From positions 434,001 to 498,000 of the forward strand of contig NZ_CP110001.1 of the NCBI RefSeq assembly GCF_025947185.1: 64,000 nt of DNA. The letters run 5' to 3'. Positions 8,140 to 16,422 of this stretch are shown in pieces (the first letter of the stretch is position 1; each line of letters starts with the position of its first letter). The notes below the pieces were generated by a model. The model searched no databases. It had not been told where the DNA came from and saw nothing but the letters and a program-made list of their open reading frames with translations. A program made the translations under genes and the position numbers. The DNA comes from Flavobacterium sp. N2038. Lineage in GTDB: Bacteria; Bacteroidota; Bacteroidia; Flavobacteriales; Flavobacteriaceae.

Positions 8140-9354
8140 ATGCTAGATATTCAAAAAATAAGAGCTGATTTTCCGATACTTTCACAAACTGTAAACGGAA
8201 AGCCATTAGTATATTTCGACAACGGTGCTACTTCTCAAAAACCACAAATCGTGATTGATGCAGAAGTTAAATATTATCAGGAAATCAATGCCAATATTCA
8301 TCGTGGCGTTCACACTTTAAGCCAGTTGGCCACTGATGCTTATGAGATTTCTCGTGGAAAAATAAAGGAACACATCAATGCAAAACATGCTCACGAAGTC
8401 CTTTTTACTTCTGGAACTACGCATGGAATCAACTTAGTTACAAATGGCTTTGCTTCTATCTTAAAACCTGGAGACGAAGTAATTGTTTCTTCATTAGAAC
8501 ATCATAGTAACATTGTGCCTTGGCAAATGTTATGTGAAAAGACCGGAGCAACCTTAAAAGTGATTCCGATGAATGAAGATGGCGAATTGATTTTATCTCA
8601 TTTTGATGCTCTTCTTTCAGAAAAAACAAAAGTCGTTACGGTTAATCATATTTCAAATGCACTCGGAATCATCAATCCGATTAAATATATTATTGATAAA
8701 GCACATGCTGTTGGTGCTGCAGTTTTGATTGACGGCGCTCAGGCGGTTCCGCATTTAAAACCGAATGTTCAGGAATTAGATTGTGATTTTTATGCTTTTT
8801 CAGGACATAAAATGTGCGGTCCAACGGGAACTGGAATCCTTTACGGAAAAGAAGCGTGGTTAAACAAACTTCCTCCTTACCAAGGCGGTGGCGAAATGAT
8901 CAAAGAAGTTACTTTCGAAAAAACTACTTACGCTGATCTTCCGCACAAATTTGAAGCAGGAACTCCAAATATCGCAGGCGGAATTGTACTAGGAACTGCC
9001 GTTGATTATTTAAACAACATTGGTTTCGAGAATATTCAGGCATACGAACACGAGCTTTTAGAATATGCTACAAAACGTTTGTCTGAAATTAAAGGTTTAA
9101 GAATCTACGGAACCGGAAAAGAAAAAGCTTCGGTAATTTCTTTTAATATTGATGGAATTCATCCTTACGATATTGGTTCTATTATTGACAAATTAGGAAT
9201 TGCTGTTAGAACCGGACATCATTGTGCACAACCAATTATGAATTTCTTCTGTATTCCGGGAACAATTCGTGCTTCTTTTTCTTTCTATAATACTAAAGAA
9301 GAAATTGATTTAATGGTAGATGCCGTTAAAAAAGCACAAACAATGCTAAGCTAA
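8140..9354 (+). CDS. sufS: Cysteine desulfurase SufS
   Basis: 404 residues, a class V aminotransferase-fold enzyme. It takes sulfur from cysteine using PLP, giving alanine and a persulfide. The PLP lysine is K224 in FSGHKMCGPTG, and the persulfide-forming cysteine is C362 in RTGHHCAQP, the short-loop form typical of group II (SufS) desulfurases that need SufE. It starts a second suf transcription unit with a lipoprotein gene and sufE. Confidence 0.97.
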   Translation: MLDIQKIRADFPILSQTVNGKPLVYFDNGATSQKPQIVIDAEVKYYQEINANIHRGVHTLSQLATDAYEISRGKIKEHINAKHAHEVLFTSGTTHGINLVTNGFASILKPGDEVIVSSLEHHSNIVPWQMLCEKTGATLKVIPMNEDGELILSHFDALLSEKTKVVTVNHISNALGIINPIKYIIDKAHAVGAAVLIDGAQAVPHLKPNVQELDCDFYAFSGHKMCGPTGTGILYGKEAWLNKLPPYQGGGEMIKEVTFEKTTYADLPHKFEAGTPNIAGGIVLGTAVDYLNNIGFENIQAYEHELLEYATKRLSEIKGLRIYGTGKEKASVISFNIDGIHPYDIGSIIDKLGIAVRTGHHCAQPIMNFFCIPGTIRASFSFYNTKEEIDLMVDAVKKAQTMLS

Positions 9355-9365
9355 AACATTTTTTT

Positions 9366-9791
9366 ATGAGACTATTATCCTTACTTTTTTTGTCGATTTT
9401 TATTGTAACGGGCTGTTCAAGCCAAAAATCAACAGATATGACAAATACGAAAATTGAATATTCTGCACTTTCAAGAGGGTATTATAAAAAAATTGTAGTT
9501 CAGAATCAAACTGTTTCTGTTGTGAACGAAAGAGATCAGCAGCCAGTTGAAAGTAAGATTGATAATGCGAAATGGAAACAAATTGTAACTGAGTTTTCAA
9601 AAATTAATTTAGAAGAAATTCCAAATTTGAAAGCACCAACCGAAAAACGTTTTTATGATGGTGCAGCTATTGGAAATTTAAAAATAACTCAAAATCAAAA
9701 AACCTACGAAACTAAAGGTTTTGACAACGGTATTCCTCCAAAGGAAATTGAAAAACTAGTCAATTTACTGGTTGATTTTGTTAAAGAATAA
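9366..9791 (+). CDS. Small lipoprotein between sufS and sufE
   Basis: 141 residues. A signal sequence ends in VTGC with the lipid-modified cysteine at C17. The mature part has no motif I can name; residues 70-130 look like a small alpha/beta domain. It lies 11 bases after sufS and overlaps nothing; sufE starts 2 bases after its stop, so the three are one operon. A secreted lipoprotein has no evident part in Fe-S assembly, so its place here may only reflect shared transcription. Confidence 0.8.
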   Translation: MRLLSLLFLSIFIVTGCSSQKSTDMTNTKIEYSALSRGYYKKIVVQNQTVSVVNERDQQPVESKIDNAKWKQIVTEFSKINLEEIPNLKAPTEKRFYDGAAIGNLKITQNQKTYETKGFDNGIPPKEIEKLVNLLVDFVKE

Positions 9792-9793
9792 TT

Positions 9794-10219
9794 ATGACAA
9801 TAAAAGAGATACAAAACGAAATAATCGACGAATTTTCGATGTTTGATGACTGGATGCAGCGCTATGAGTACATCATCGAATTAGGAAAAAGTCTTCCTCT
9901 AATCAAAGAAGAATATAAAACTGACGAGAATTTAATCAAAGGATGTCAATCAAAAGTTTGGTTGCAAGGTGAACAAGTCGATGATAAGATTGTCTTCACT
10001 GCAGACAGTGATGCCATTTTGACTAAAGGGATAATTGCCATTTTAATTCGTGCATTCTCGAATCAAAAAGCATCAGACATCATAAATGCTGACACTGAAT
10101 TTATAGACGAAATTGGATTAAAAGAACATTTATCAGCAACACGTGCCAACGGTTTGGTTTCGATGATCAAAAACATCAAAATGTACGCATTGGCTTTTGA
10201 CGCAAAAAACAAAAATTAA
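9794..10219 (+). CDS. sufE: Cysteine desulfuration protein SufE
   Basis: 141 residues, family-typical length. The sulfur-accepting cysteine is C51 in LIKGCQSKVWL. SufE takes the persulfide from SufS and hands it to SufB. The gene starts 2 bases after the preceding lipoprotein gene, in the sufS operon. Downstream the operon is interrupted by two hairpin elements and a GxxExxY ORF before the DUF59 gene. Confidence 0.96.
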   Translation: MTIKEIQNEIIDEFSMFDDWMQRYEYIIELGKSLPLIKEEYKTDENLIKGCQSKVWLQGEQVDDKIVFTADSDAILTKGIIAILIRAFSNQKASDIINADTEFIDEIGLKEHLSATRANGLVSMIKNIKMYALAFDAKNKN

Positions 10220-10229
10220 AAAATTTTAA

Positions 10230-10341
10230 ACCATATAAGTAATATAAGAAAATTTAAGTTTTGGTGCTTAAAATTATTGTATTGATAAACATAAGTTACA
10301 TTATTAAGAGTATTTAAATGAACTTATATTACTTATATGGT
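10230..10341. repeat. Hairpin element, ATATAAG family (left copy)
   Basis: The left arm accatataagtaatataag (10230-10248) and right arm cttatattacttatatggt (10323-10341) are exact reverse complements. The 74 bases between them are AT-rich and hold no ORF. The same family recurs at 10829-10885 and 31375-31484. Confidence 0.85.
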
Positions 10342-10404
10342 GGAAAACAATAAATGTAAGTTTTATCTTTCTTTTTTATTTCTTATTATTGCTAAAAAAG
10401 GCAG

Positions 10405-10815
10405 ATGATAACAAAGAAATATTTGACTGATTTAATTTATCAAGTTAACGGAGCAGCAATTGAAGTTCATAAAAATATTGGAGCCGGACTTTTAGAAAGT
10501 ATCTATCATCAATGTATGATTAAAGAATTATCCTTAAGAGGAATTAATTTTCAATCAGAACTCAAAATACCTGTTGAATATAAAGGTCTGGAATTAGAGT
10601 CAGATTTAAGATGTGATTTATTTATTGAAAATTGCTTAGTTCTTGAACTAAAATCAGCTGATAAAATTATACCTATTCATATTGCGAAACTAATGTCTTA
10701 TATGAAGCTTTTAAAGTCCCCAATAGGATTAATGATAAATTTTAATGTCACAAATATTTATCACGAAGGCCAAAAAACATACGTCAACGAATTGTATCGC
10801 TGGCTAGAAGATTAA
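10405..10815 (+). CDS. GxxExxY protein (PD-(D/E)XK nuclease-like fold)
   Basis: 136 residues. The name-giving motif is GAGLLESIY at about residues 27-35, and the later D-L-x(n)-LELKSADK has the layout of a PD-(D/E)XK nuclease active site (E..D..ExK). The family is common in Bacteroidota and its role is unknown. It sits between sufE and the DUF59 gene, flanked on both sides by ATATAAG-family repeats whose outermost arms are complementary over 18 of 19 bases. It is therefore probably element-borne cargo and not a suf component. Confidence 0.9.
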   Translation: MITKKYLTDLIYQVNGAAIEVHKNIGAGLLESIYHQCMIKELSLRGINFQSELKIPVEYKGLELESDLRCDLFIENCLVLELKSADKIIPIHIAKLMSYMKLLKSPIGLMINFNVTNIYHEGQKTYVNELYRWLED

Positions 10816-10828
10816 AATATAAAAAGAA

Positions 10829-10885
10829 ACCATAAATATTTATATAAGCATCCAATTTTAAATGAACTTATATAACTTATATGGT
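10829..10885. repeat. Hairpin element, ATATAAG family (right copy)
   Basis: Short copy with a degenerate left arm (10829-10848) and a right arm cttatataacttatatggt (10867-10885). The right arm is complementary to the far left arm at 10230-10248 with one mismatch, so the GxxExxY gene can be viewed as lying inside one 656-base inverted repeat. It ends 18 bases before the true start of the DUF59 gene. Confidence 0.75.
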
Positions 10886-10903
10886 GAAAAAACAAAAATA
10901 ACA

Positions 10904-11227
10904 ATGGAACAAGAAATAGACACAAACGAATTAGGAGAATCAATCGTAAAAGTTTTAAAAGGAATTTACGATCCTGAGATTCCTGTTGATATTTATGAAT
11001 TAGGATTAATTTACGATGTAATGGTTAATACTGATTACGAAGTAAAAATCTTAATGACACTTACTTCACCAAACTGTCCGGTTGCAGAAAGTTTACCAAG
11101 AGAAGTTGAGGAAAAAGTAAAAACAATCGAAAACATCAAAGATGTTGATGTTGAAATTACTTTTGATCCGCCTTGGAGTAAAGATTTAATGAGCGAAGAA
11201 GCAAAATTAGAATTAGGAATGCTTTAA
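10904..11227 (+). CDS. SUF-associated DUF59 (MIP18-like) Fe-S assembly protein
   Basis: 107 residues from the ATG at 10904. The DUF59 core is seen in YDPEIPVDIYELGLIYDV and in LTSPNCPVAESLP, with the cysteine of the TSPNCP motif. FDPPWSKDLMSEEAKLELGM is the usual C-terminus. DUF59 proteins such as SufT and MIP18 help deliver or mature Fe-S clusters. An in-frame ATG at 10862 would add MNLYNLYGEKTKIT, but those codons are the ATATAAG-family repeat, so I reject that start. Confidence 0.92.
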   Translation: MEQEIDTNELGESIVKVLKGIYDPEIPVDIYELGLIYDVMVNTDYEVKILMTLTSPNCPVAESLPREVEEKVKTIENIKDVDVEITFDPPWSKDLMSEEAKLELGML

Positions 11228-11230
11228 AAA

Positions 11231-11303
11231 TAGTCATAAAGTCCAAAGTCATAAAGTCCAAAATTTAAAAGCTTTATGACTTTCGACATTTGACTTTAAG
11301 ACT
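11231..11303. repeat. Empty hairpin element, AGTC family
   Basis: Direct units agtcataaagtccaaagtc (from 11232), a short spacer, then the inverted end ctttatgactttcgac...gactttaagact. It is the ORF-free counterpart of the element at 4617-5137. It ends about 7 bases before the DUF2480 start codon, a position shared with the other copies. Confidence 0.75.
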
Positions 11304-11309
11304 TAAAGA

Positions 11310-11819
11310 ATGGAAGAAATTATCAATAAAGTTGCCAATAGTGCTTTAGAAGTTTTTGATTTAGAGGATTATTATCCAAAAGGAATGCGAGTTCAGATTG
11401 ATATTTCGCAATGGCTTTTGGAAGGTTTTTTATTGAAAGAAAAAGACTTTAGAGAACATCTTAAAAATCATGACTGGTCACAATACCAAGATCAATACGT
11501 TGCGGTAAATTGCAGTACAGATGCTATTATTCCTGCCTGGGCATTAATTTTAGTTAGTGTGCATTTGGCTCCTTTTGCCAAAAAAGTAGTTAACGGAACC
11601 ATCGAAGACTTAGACGCAAGTCTTTATGAAGAAATCCTAAGTAAAATTGATTATTCTGTTTACAAAAGTAAACCCGTAATTGTAAAAGGCTGTTCCAGAA
11701 AGCCGGTTCCAATGCGCGCGTACATTTTGGCTACAACTTATTTACAACCTTTTGCAAGAAGTATTATGTATGGAGAAGCCTGTTCTGCGGTCCCTTTATA
11801 TAAAGAATCTAAGAAATAA
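11310..11819 (+). CDS. DUF2480 family protein
   Basis: 169 residues. The pattern of N-terminal EVFDLEDYYPKG, central YVAVNCSTDAIIPAWALILV, and C-terminal KPVPMRAYILATTYLQPFARSIMYGEACSAVPLYK is that of DUF2480, a Bacteroidota protein of unknown function commonly found at the end of suf clusters. Conserved cysteines (NCST, KGCS, GEACS) would allow metal or Fe-S binding, but this is inference. Preceded by an empty AGTC-family hairpin. Confidence 0.88.
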   Translation: MEEIINKVANSALEVFDLEDYYPKGMRVQIDISQWLLEGFLLKEKDFREHLKNHDWSQYQDQYVAVNCSTDAIIPAWALILVSVHLAPFAKKVVNGTIEDLDASLYEEILSKIDYSVYKSKPVIVKGCSRKPVPMRAYILATTYLQPFARSIMYGEACSAVPLYKESKK

Positions 11820-11895
11820 CCTGCTTTTACAATCAATTAGCTCTTAATCTTTTATTGTTTTTAGTATATTTGTTTATACATCAAAACTAAAAATT

Positions 11896-12828
11896 ATGAG
11901 AAAGCTAACCCTATTACTTTTCATTTTAGTAAACTTCACATTTGTACAAGCCCAAAATTCAGAAAAAGAGTTAATTAAGAATACTGAAAAAGCAGTAAAA
12001 AAAATTAACGACACTATAGAAGGAGAAGGCTGGAAAACAAAAGGAATTGTCTCTCTTTTATTAAATCAGTCCAGCTTTAATAACTGGATTGCCGGAGGTG
12101 AAGACAGCTTTTCCGGAACATTAGGAATCAATTATGATTTCAATTACAAAAAAGATGACGTGACCTGGGACAACAAACTTCTGGCATCTTACGGATTACT
12201 ACAAACCAAAAATGCAGATTTCGAAAAGAAAACAGATGACCGATTCGAATTTAATTCTATTGTTGGAAAAAAGGCATTTGGACAATGGTATTACTCTTAT
12301 TTCCTAAATTTCAGAACACAATTTACAACAGGCTATCTTTATGGTCAGGATGCAAACGGAAAAGAAATAAGGACTGAAAACACTAAGTTTATGTCTCCTG
12401 GATACCTTACAACTGGTCCTGGTATATATTGGACAAAAGATGACAACTTAAAAATAAACTTTGCTCCATTAACTTCAAAATTTACGTTTGTGGATAGCGC
12501 CTATACATCAGGAATTGGTTATGTTGATGGTGATTACTTTGGAGTGGATGCCAATAAAAGTATGCGTTATGAACTTAGTTTTTATGCTTCTGTATATTAT
12601 AAGTTAGCCATTATGACCAATGTTACGGCCGAAAACACATTAAATCTTTACTCGAATTATCTTGAGGATCCGCAAAATGTCGATATCGACTACTCACTTA
12701 ATATTGTCATGAAAGTAAATAAATACTTATCTGCTAATCTCTCATTTCAGGCGATTTATGATGATAATGCTTTTCAGGGATTTCAAACCAGAGAAGTATT
12801 TGGTTTAGGAGTTAACTTTGGATTTTAA
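11896..12828 (+). CDS. DUF3078 outer-membrane beta-barrel protein
   Basis: 310 residues with a cleavable signal peptide (to about residue 20, FVQAQ). The LLLNQSSFNNWIAGGEDSFSGTLG motif marks the DUF3078 family, and the rest alternates polar and aromatic residues as in a beta-barrel, ending in F. Function unknown. A -7-like TATATTTG lies at 11865-11872, 24 bases before the start. It has its own promoter and a strong terminator, so it is monocistronic. Confidence 0.88.
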   Translation: MRKLTLLLFILVNFTFVQAQNSEKELIKNTEKAVKKINDTIEGEGWKTKGIVSLLLNQSSFNNWIAGGEDSFSGTLGINYDFNYKKDDVTWDNKLLASYGLLQTKNADFEKKTDDRFEFNSIVGKKAFGQWYYSYFLNFRTQFTTGYLYGQDANGKEIRTENTKFMSPGYLTTGPGIYWTKDDNLKINFAPLTSKFTFVDSAYTSGIGYVDGDYFGVDANKSMRYELSFYASVYYKLAIMTNVTAENTLNLYSNYLEDPQNVDIDYSLNIVMKVNKYLSANLSFQAIYDDNAFQGFQTREVFGLGVNFGF

Positions 12829-12839
12829 GCTTTAAAATA

Positions 12840-12887
12840 TTAAAAGAAAATGGCCGCAAAAGATGATTTGCGGCCATTTTCTTTTAA
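12840..12887. terminator. Bidirectional intrinsic terminator
   Basis: A 20-base perfect stem (arms around GGCCGCAAA and TTTGCGGCC) with A-rich and T-rich flanks on both sides, placed between two convergent genes. Confidence 0.9.
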
Positions 12888-12895
12888 TTATCAGA

Positions 12896-13933
12896 TTACT
12901 TATTTATTTCATTGTGTGTAGATCTAACATTTAAAGTATTAAATTTATTTAAAAGCTTTTTCCCAGTCTCAACAAGGCTTTCTCCATCTTCTTTTTTAAA
13001 ACCGTTTTTTATTAACGCTTCACCTTCAACAATCGTTTTCTCTGGCTGATCAAGATATAAATAAATTTTAGCAAGATTATAATGCACAGAATATCTTATC
13101 GTTTTATTCGTTTTACTAGATCCTGAATATTTTTCTTTTAGTGATTCCAGATATTTAATAGAAGGCTCTAATTCACTAGCAACATTATTAATTGGAGCAT
13201 CTGCTTTCATTTCAGAAAGTTTCTTTGCAACCTGATCTATTGTTGTTTTATAAGTCTCACCTTCTTCCTTAGAAACTAATATTAAAAGCTGTTCATTAAG
13301 ATTAATGGCCGTAAAACCAAATTTATCGTTTAACTTATTTTTAACCTGATTAAGCGAACTTTCTACATACTCTCCTAATCTTTTATTATAGTAAGCCGTT
13401 TCGTTCTTTTTATTTTGTGCTTGCAAGTATGGCAAATCATGATTTTCTACGGATTTATAAGGAATCGTTTTAGAAAAATTTAATTCTTCATCAATTGCTG
13501 TTTTCTTTGAATTCTCGAGTTTGAAGTACGTAATTTTGGCATTTCCGTTTCCCGTATAATTTGTTACAATAGTAAACATCTCAAACGCTCTTTCTAAAAT
13601 TCCATCTCTATTTTTTTCCTCAACCGTTTTCTTTTCGATTTCTTCATTTTTTTTCTGAAAATCCAATAAGTTAACTTCTACATTTACCGTTGCGGAATCT
13701 GTCGCTCTTTTCCAGCCATATAATTTAATATAGTCCGCTAGTTGTTTTGTGTTTTTAAAACCTTCAATAGAACCCGCAGTTTTAACTTTAACATTAAATG
13801 TTCTAAGCGCTACCGGAACATAAACTGAAGGAAGATCTTGATAATTTACATAAAACTCAACAGGTGTTAATTCTGTTTTTTGAGAATAAATAGAAGTGCA
13901 AACCAAAAGCAAAAGAAGCGATATTTTTTTCAT
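12896..13933 (-). CDS. Secreted protein of unknown function
   Basis: 345 residues with a signal peptide (MKKISLLLLLVCTSIYS). Residues 25-130 start with a conserved-looking PVEFYVNYQDLPSVYVPVALRTFNVKVK segment. The C-terminal 90 residues (YSVHYNLAKIYLYLDQPEKTIVEGEALI) have the look of one or two tetratricopeptide repeats. No family recognised. Stands alone between hflX and a terminator. Confidence 0.75.
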   Translation of the reverse strand: MKKISLLLLLVCTSIYSQKTELTPVEFYVNYQDLPSVYVPVALRTFNVKVKTAGSIEGFKNTKQLADYIKLYGWKRATDSATVNVEVNLLDFQKKNEEIEKKTVEEKNRDGILERAFEMFTIVTNYTGNGNAKITYFKLENSKKTAIDEELNFSKTIPYKSVENHDLPYLQAQNKKNETAYYNKRLGEYVESSLNQVKNKLNDKFGFTAINLNEQLLILVSKEEGETYKTTIDQVAKKLSEMKADAPINNVASELEPSIKYLESLKEKYSGSSKTNKTIRYSVHYNLAKIYLYLDQPEKTIVEGEALIKNGFKKEDGESLVETGKKLLNKFNTLNVRSTHNEINK

Positions 13934-14030
13934 GAGTTGTATTAAATTTATTATTAATTAGCAATCATAAATATAACACTATTTAAAAAAAACACACAAG
14001 TTTTAAATAATTTAACTTATTTCTTAAACT

Positions 14031-15260
14031 TTACTCTTCTTCTTTCTCTATTGCATCTTTATAATCCGGATACAAAAATTTATTGTAAGGAAATCTGGTT
14101 ATGTGAATCTGGCGAACAGCTTCGTAAACAATTTCTCTAAATTCCTCGAAGTTTTCTTTTTGTGTTGCCGAAATAAATAAAGCCTTATCTTCTCCAACAT
14201 TACTCATCCAGGTTTGTTTCCACTCTTCAAGTGTGTAATGTTTTCTGGTTCTTTCTGTAATTAAATCATCTTCATCAATAGTCAAATGTCTGTAAGCATC
14301 GATTTTATTAAAAACCATAATTACCGGCTTATCATTGCTTTTGATTTCCTGCAAAGTCTGATTTACCGATTCAATATGATCCTCAAAATCCGGATGCGAA
14401 ATATCGACAACATGCAAAAGCAAATCAGCTTCACGAACCTCATCAAGTGTACTTTTAAAAGAATCAACCAATTGTGTTGGCAATTTTCTAATAAAACCAA
14501 CAGTGTCAGAAAGCAAAAATGGCAGGTTTTTAATCACCACTTTACGAACTGTTGTGTCTAATGTTGCAAACAATTTATTTTCAACAAAAACATCACTTTT
14601 ACCGATCGCATTCATCAAAGTCGATTTACCAACGTTAGTATAACCTACTAAAGCAACACGAACCATTGCTCCACGGTTACTACGCTGAATACTCATTTGT
14701 CTATCGATCGTCTTGATTTTTTCTTTCAGTAACGAAATTCGGTCACGCACAATACGTCTATCTGTTTCAATCTCTGTCTCTCCCGGACCACGCATACCGA
14801 TACCCCCTTTTTGACGCTCAAGGTGTGTCCATAAACCAGAAAGTCTTGGCAATAAATAGATACATTGTGCCAATTCTACCTGAGTTCTTGCATAAGAAGT
14901 CTCTGCTCTCTGCGCAAAAATATCAAGGATCAGGTTGGTTCTGTCCAGAATTTTACAATCTATAATTCGCGAGATGTTTTTTTGCTGCGACGGCGATAAT
15001 TCATCATCAAAAATTAAAGTCGATATATTATTTTCTTTTACAAAAAGATTGATTTCATCTATTTTTCCCGTCCCCATGAAAGTCTTCGGGTTTGGGCGTT
15101 CCATTTTTTGCGAAAAACGTTTAATAACCTCACCACCAGCGGTAAAAGTCAAAAACTCTAATTCGTCAAGATATTCGTTAAGTTTTTCCTCACTTTGATT
15201 CTGAGTAACTATACCAACAATGGCTGTTCTTTCAAAATTTATAACTTCTTTTTCTAACAT
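14031..15260 (-). CDS. hflX: GTPase HflX
   Basis: 409 residues. The N-terminal glycine-rich domain includes FMGTGKIDEI, and KGGIGMRGPGETEIETDRR is the HflX hallmark. The GTPase domain carries G1 VGYTNVGKST (205-214), G3 DTVGFIRKLP and G4 NKID. HflX binds ribosomes and splits stalled 70S particles under stress. It acts in the cytoplasm. Transcribed alone. Confidence 0.97.
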   Translation of the reverse strand: MLEKEVINFERTAIVGIVTQNQSEEKLNEYLDELEFLTFTAGGEVIKRFSQKMERPNPKTFMGTGKIDEINLFVKENNISTLIFDDELSPSQQKNISRIIDCKILDRTNLILDIFAQRAETSYARTQVELAQCIYLLPRLSGLWTHLERQKGGIGMRGPGETEIETDRRIVRDRISLLKEKIKTIDRQMSIQRSNRGAMVRVALVGYTNVGKSTLMNAIGKSDVFVENKLFATLDTTVRKVVIKNLPFLLSDTVGFIRKLPTQLVDSFKSTLDEVREADLLLHVVDISHPDFEDHIESVNQTLQEIKSNDKPVIMVFNKIDAYRHLTIDEDDLITERTRKHYTLEEWKQTWMSNVGEDKALFISATQKENFEEFREIVYEAVRQIHITRFPYNKFLYPDYKDAIEKEEE

Positions 15261-15365
15261 AGCTTTGAATAAGGTGCAAATTTAATGATTTGTAAGACAC
15301 TAAGCCTTATAGAATTTTGTTTTTAAGTTCTTATTGGGAATTATTCTGCATCGTTTAAAAAAAAC

Positions 15366-15398
15366 AAACCCTTTAAAAAAATAATTTCTAAAGGGTTT
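15366..15398. terminator. Intrinsic terminator downstream of the 15420 gene
   Basis: Arms aaaccctttaaa and its complement ending tttaaagggttt, loop of about 10 bases, followed on the minus strand by a U-rich stretch. It serves the gene at 15420-16283. Confidence 0.75.
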
Positions 15399-15419
15399 AT
15401 GCGAATTTGTAATTCAGTT

Positions 15420-16283
15420 TTATTCGTAAATAAACGTTTTTTCAGTTTTTACGATTCCATTTTCTTCAATTTGTGAACAGAAAATTGGGAAGTTTAATTT
15501 GTTGTATTTATACTTTCTGCTTACAGCCACAAGCGCTGTAGAAGAAGGGCTAAAATTCATTTCATTATTATACGATATATCCTCAAAAGTAAATTCATCC
15601 TCATGATATGAAATCATTGGTACAATTACTTTATAATTATCGCCAAAAAGGTTCTGAACAATTAATTGATCTACAGATTTTTTATCATCATAAGTAAACG
15701 TTTTAGAGATTTTATCTCCAACTAATCCTTTATGTTTCGAAACATTATCGTTAACGTAAACATATTCGATTTTACCAATAATTTGTTTGTTTTTGTCTCG
15801 TGAAGTACGTCTCACAATTATGCCATTTTCAACAATATATTCAATGTCATCAAGCAAATTCTGATGATTTGTACTCTTTTTTGTAGTCACTTTTATCCTT
15901 GCACCTTCATAACCAAAAGTCACTACTTTTGTAATATAATCAGGTCCTTCCTGATATTTTTTAACAAATTTAGTGATGTTATTATCTGCATTATAAGTGT
16001 AATTTATAACTTCTTTCCATTCACTTCCAACTTTGTCTTTTACGGTCATGTCCAACAATCCGCTTTTATTATAAAAAAAGTGCTGAACAACATCAGAAGT
16101 TGTAATGGTTTGTATCTTCCCGTCTTTAAACACAACGGTTTTGTTTACAATTTCACCATCTTTAGAATTTTGGTAGTTTGTTTTTACAATGTTAATTTGC
16201 TTTAATCGAACAGGAGTATCTTCCTGACTGTGCAGCAAAAATGGGAATACCATCGTGATGATGGCGATAAAGTAGGTCTTCAT
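15420..16283 (-). CDS. Secreted protein with YD/RHS-like short repeats, function unknown
   Basis: 287 residues with a signal peptide (to about residue 19, LLHSQ). The mature part is a series of beta-strand pairs with Y-x-Y/N-x-x-G-like turns (FFYNKSGLLDMTVKD, INYTYNADNNITKFVKKY, YEGARIKVTTK), which resemble YD-type repeats of extracellular proteins. No named domain. The gene has its own terminator and lies upstream of hflX on the same strand. Confidence 0.7.
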   Translation of the reverse strand: MKTYFIAIITMVFPFLLHSQEDTPVRLKQINIVKTNYQNSKDGEIVNKTVVFKDGKIQTITTSDVVQHFFYNKSGLLDMTVKDKVGSEWKEVINYTYNADNNITKFVKKYQEGPDYITKVVTFGYEGARIKVTTKKSTNHQNLLDDIEYIVENGIIVRRTSRDKNKQIIGKIEYVYVNDNVSKHKGLVGDKISKTFTYDDKKSVDQLIVQNLFGDNYKVIVPMISYHEDEFTFEDISYNNEMNFSPSSTALVAVSRKYKYNKLNFPIFCSQIEENGIVKTEKTFIYE

Positions 16284-16422
16284 GTGGTATTTGTATTAAT
16301 TTGGGATGACCAAAATACAAAATTCTGCCAAAATTAACAGTTTAAATCTGAAAATTTACTTCCTTTTTTACTATTTGCATCAAAAAGAGAATCTATTTTA
16401 TATTCTTTACAACAAAACAAGT

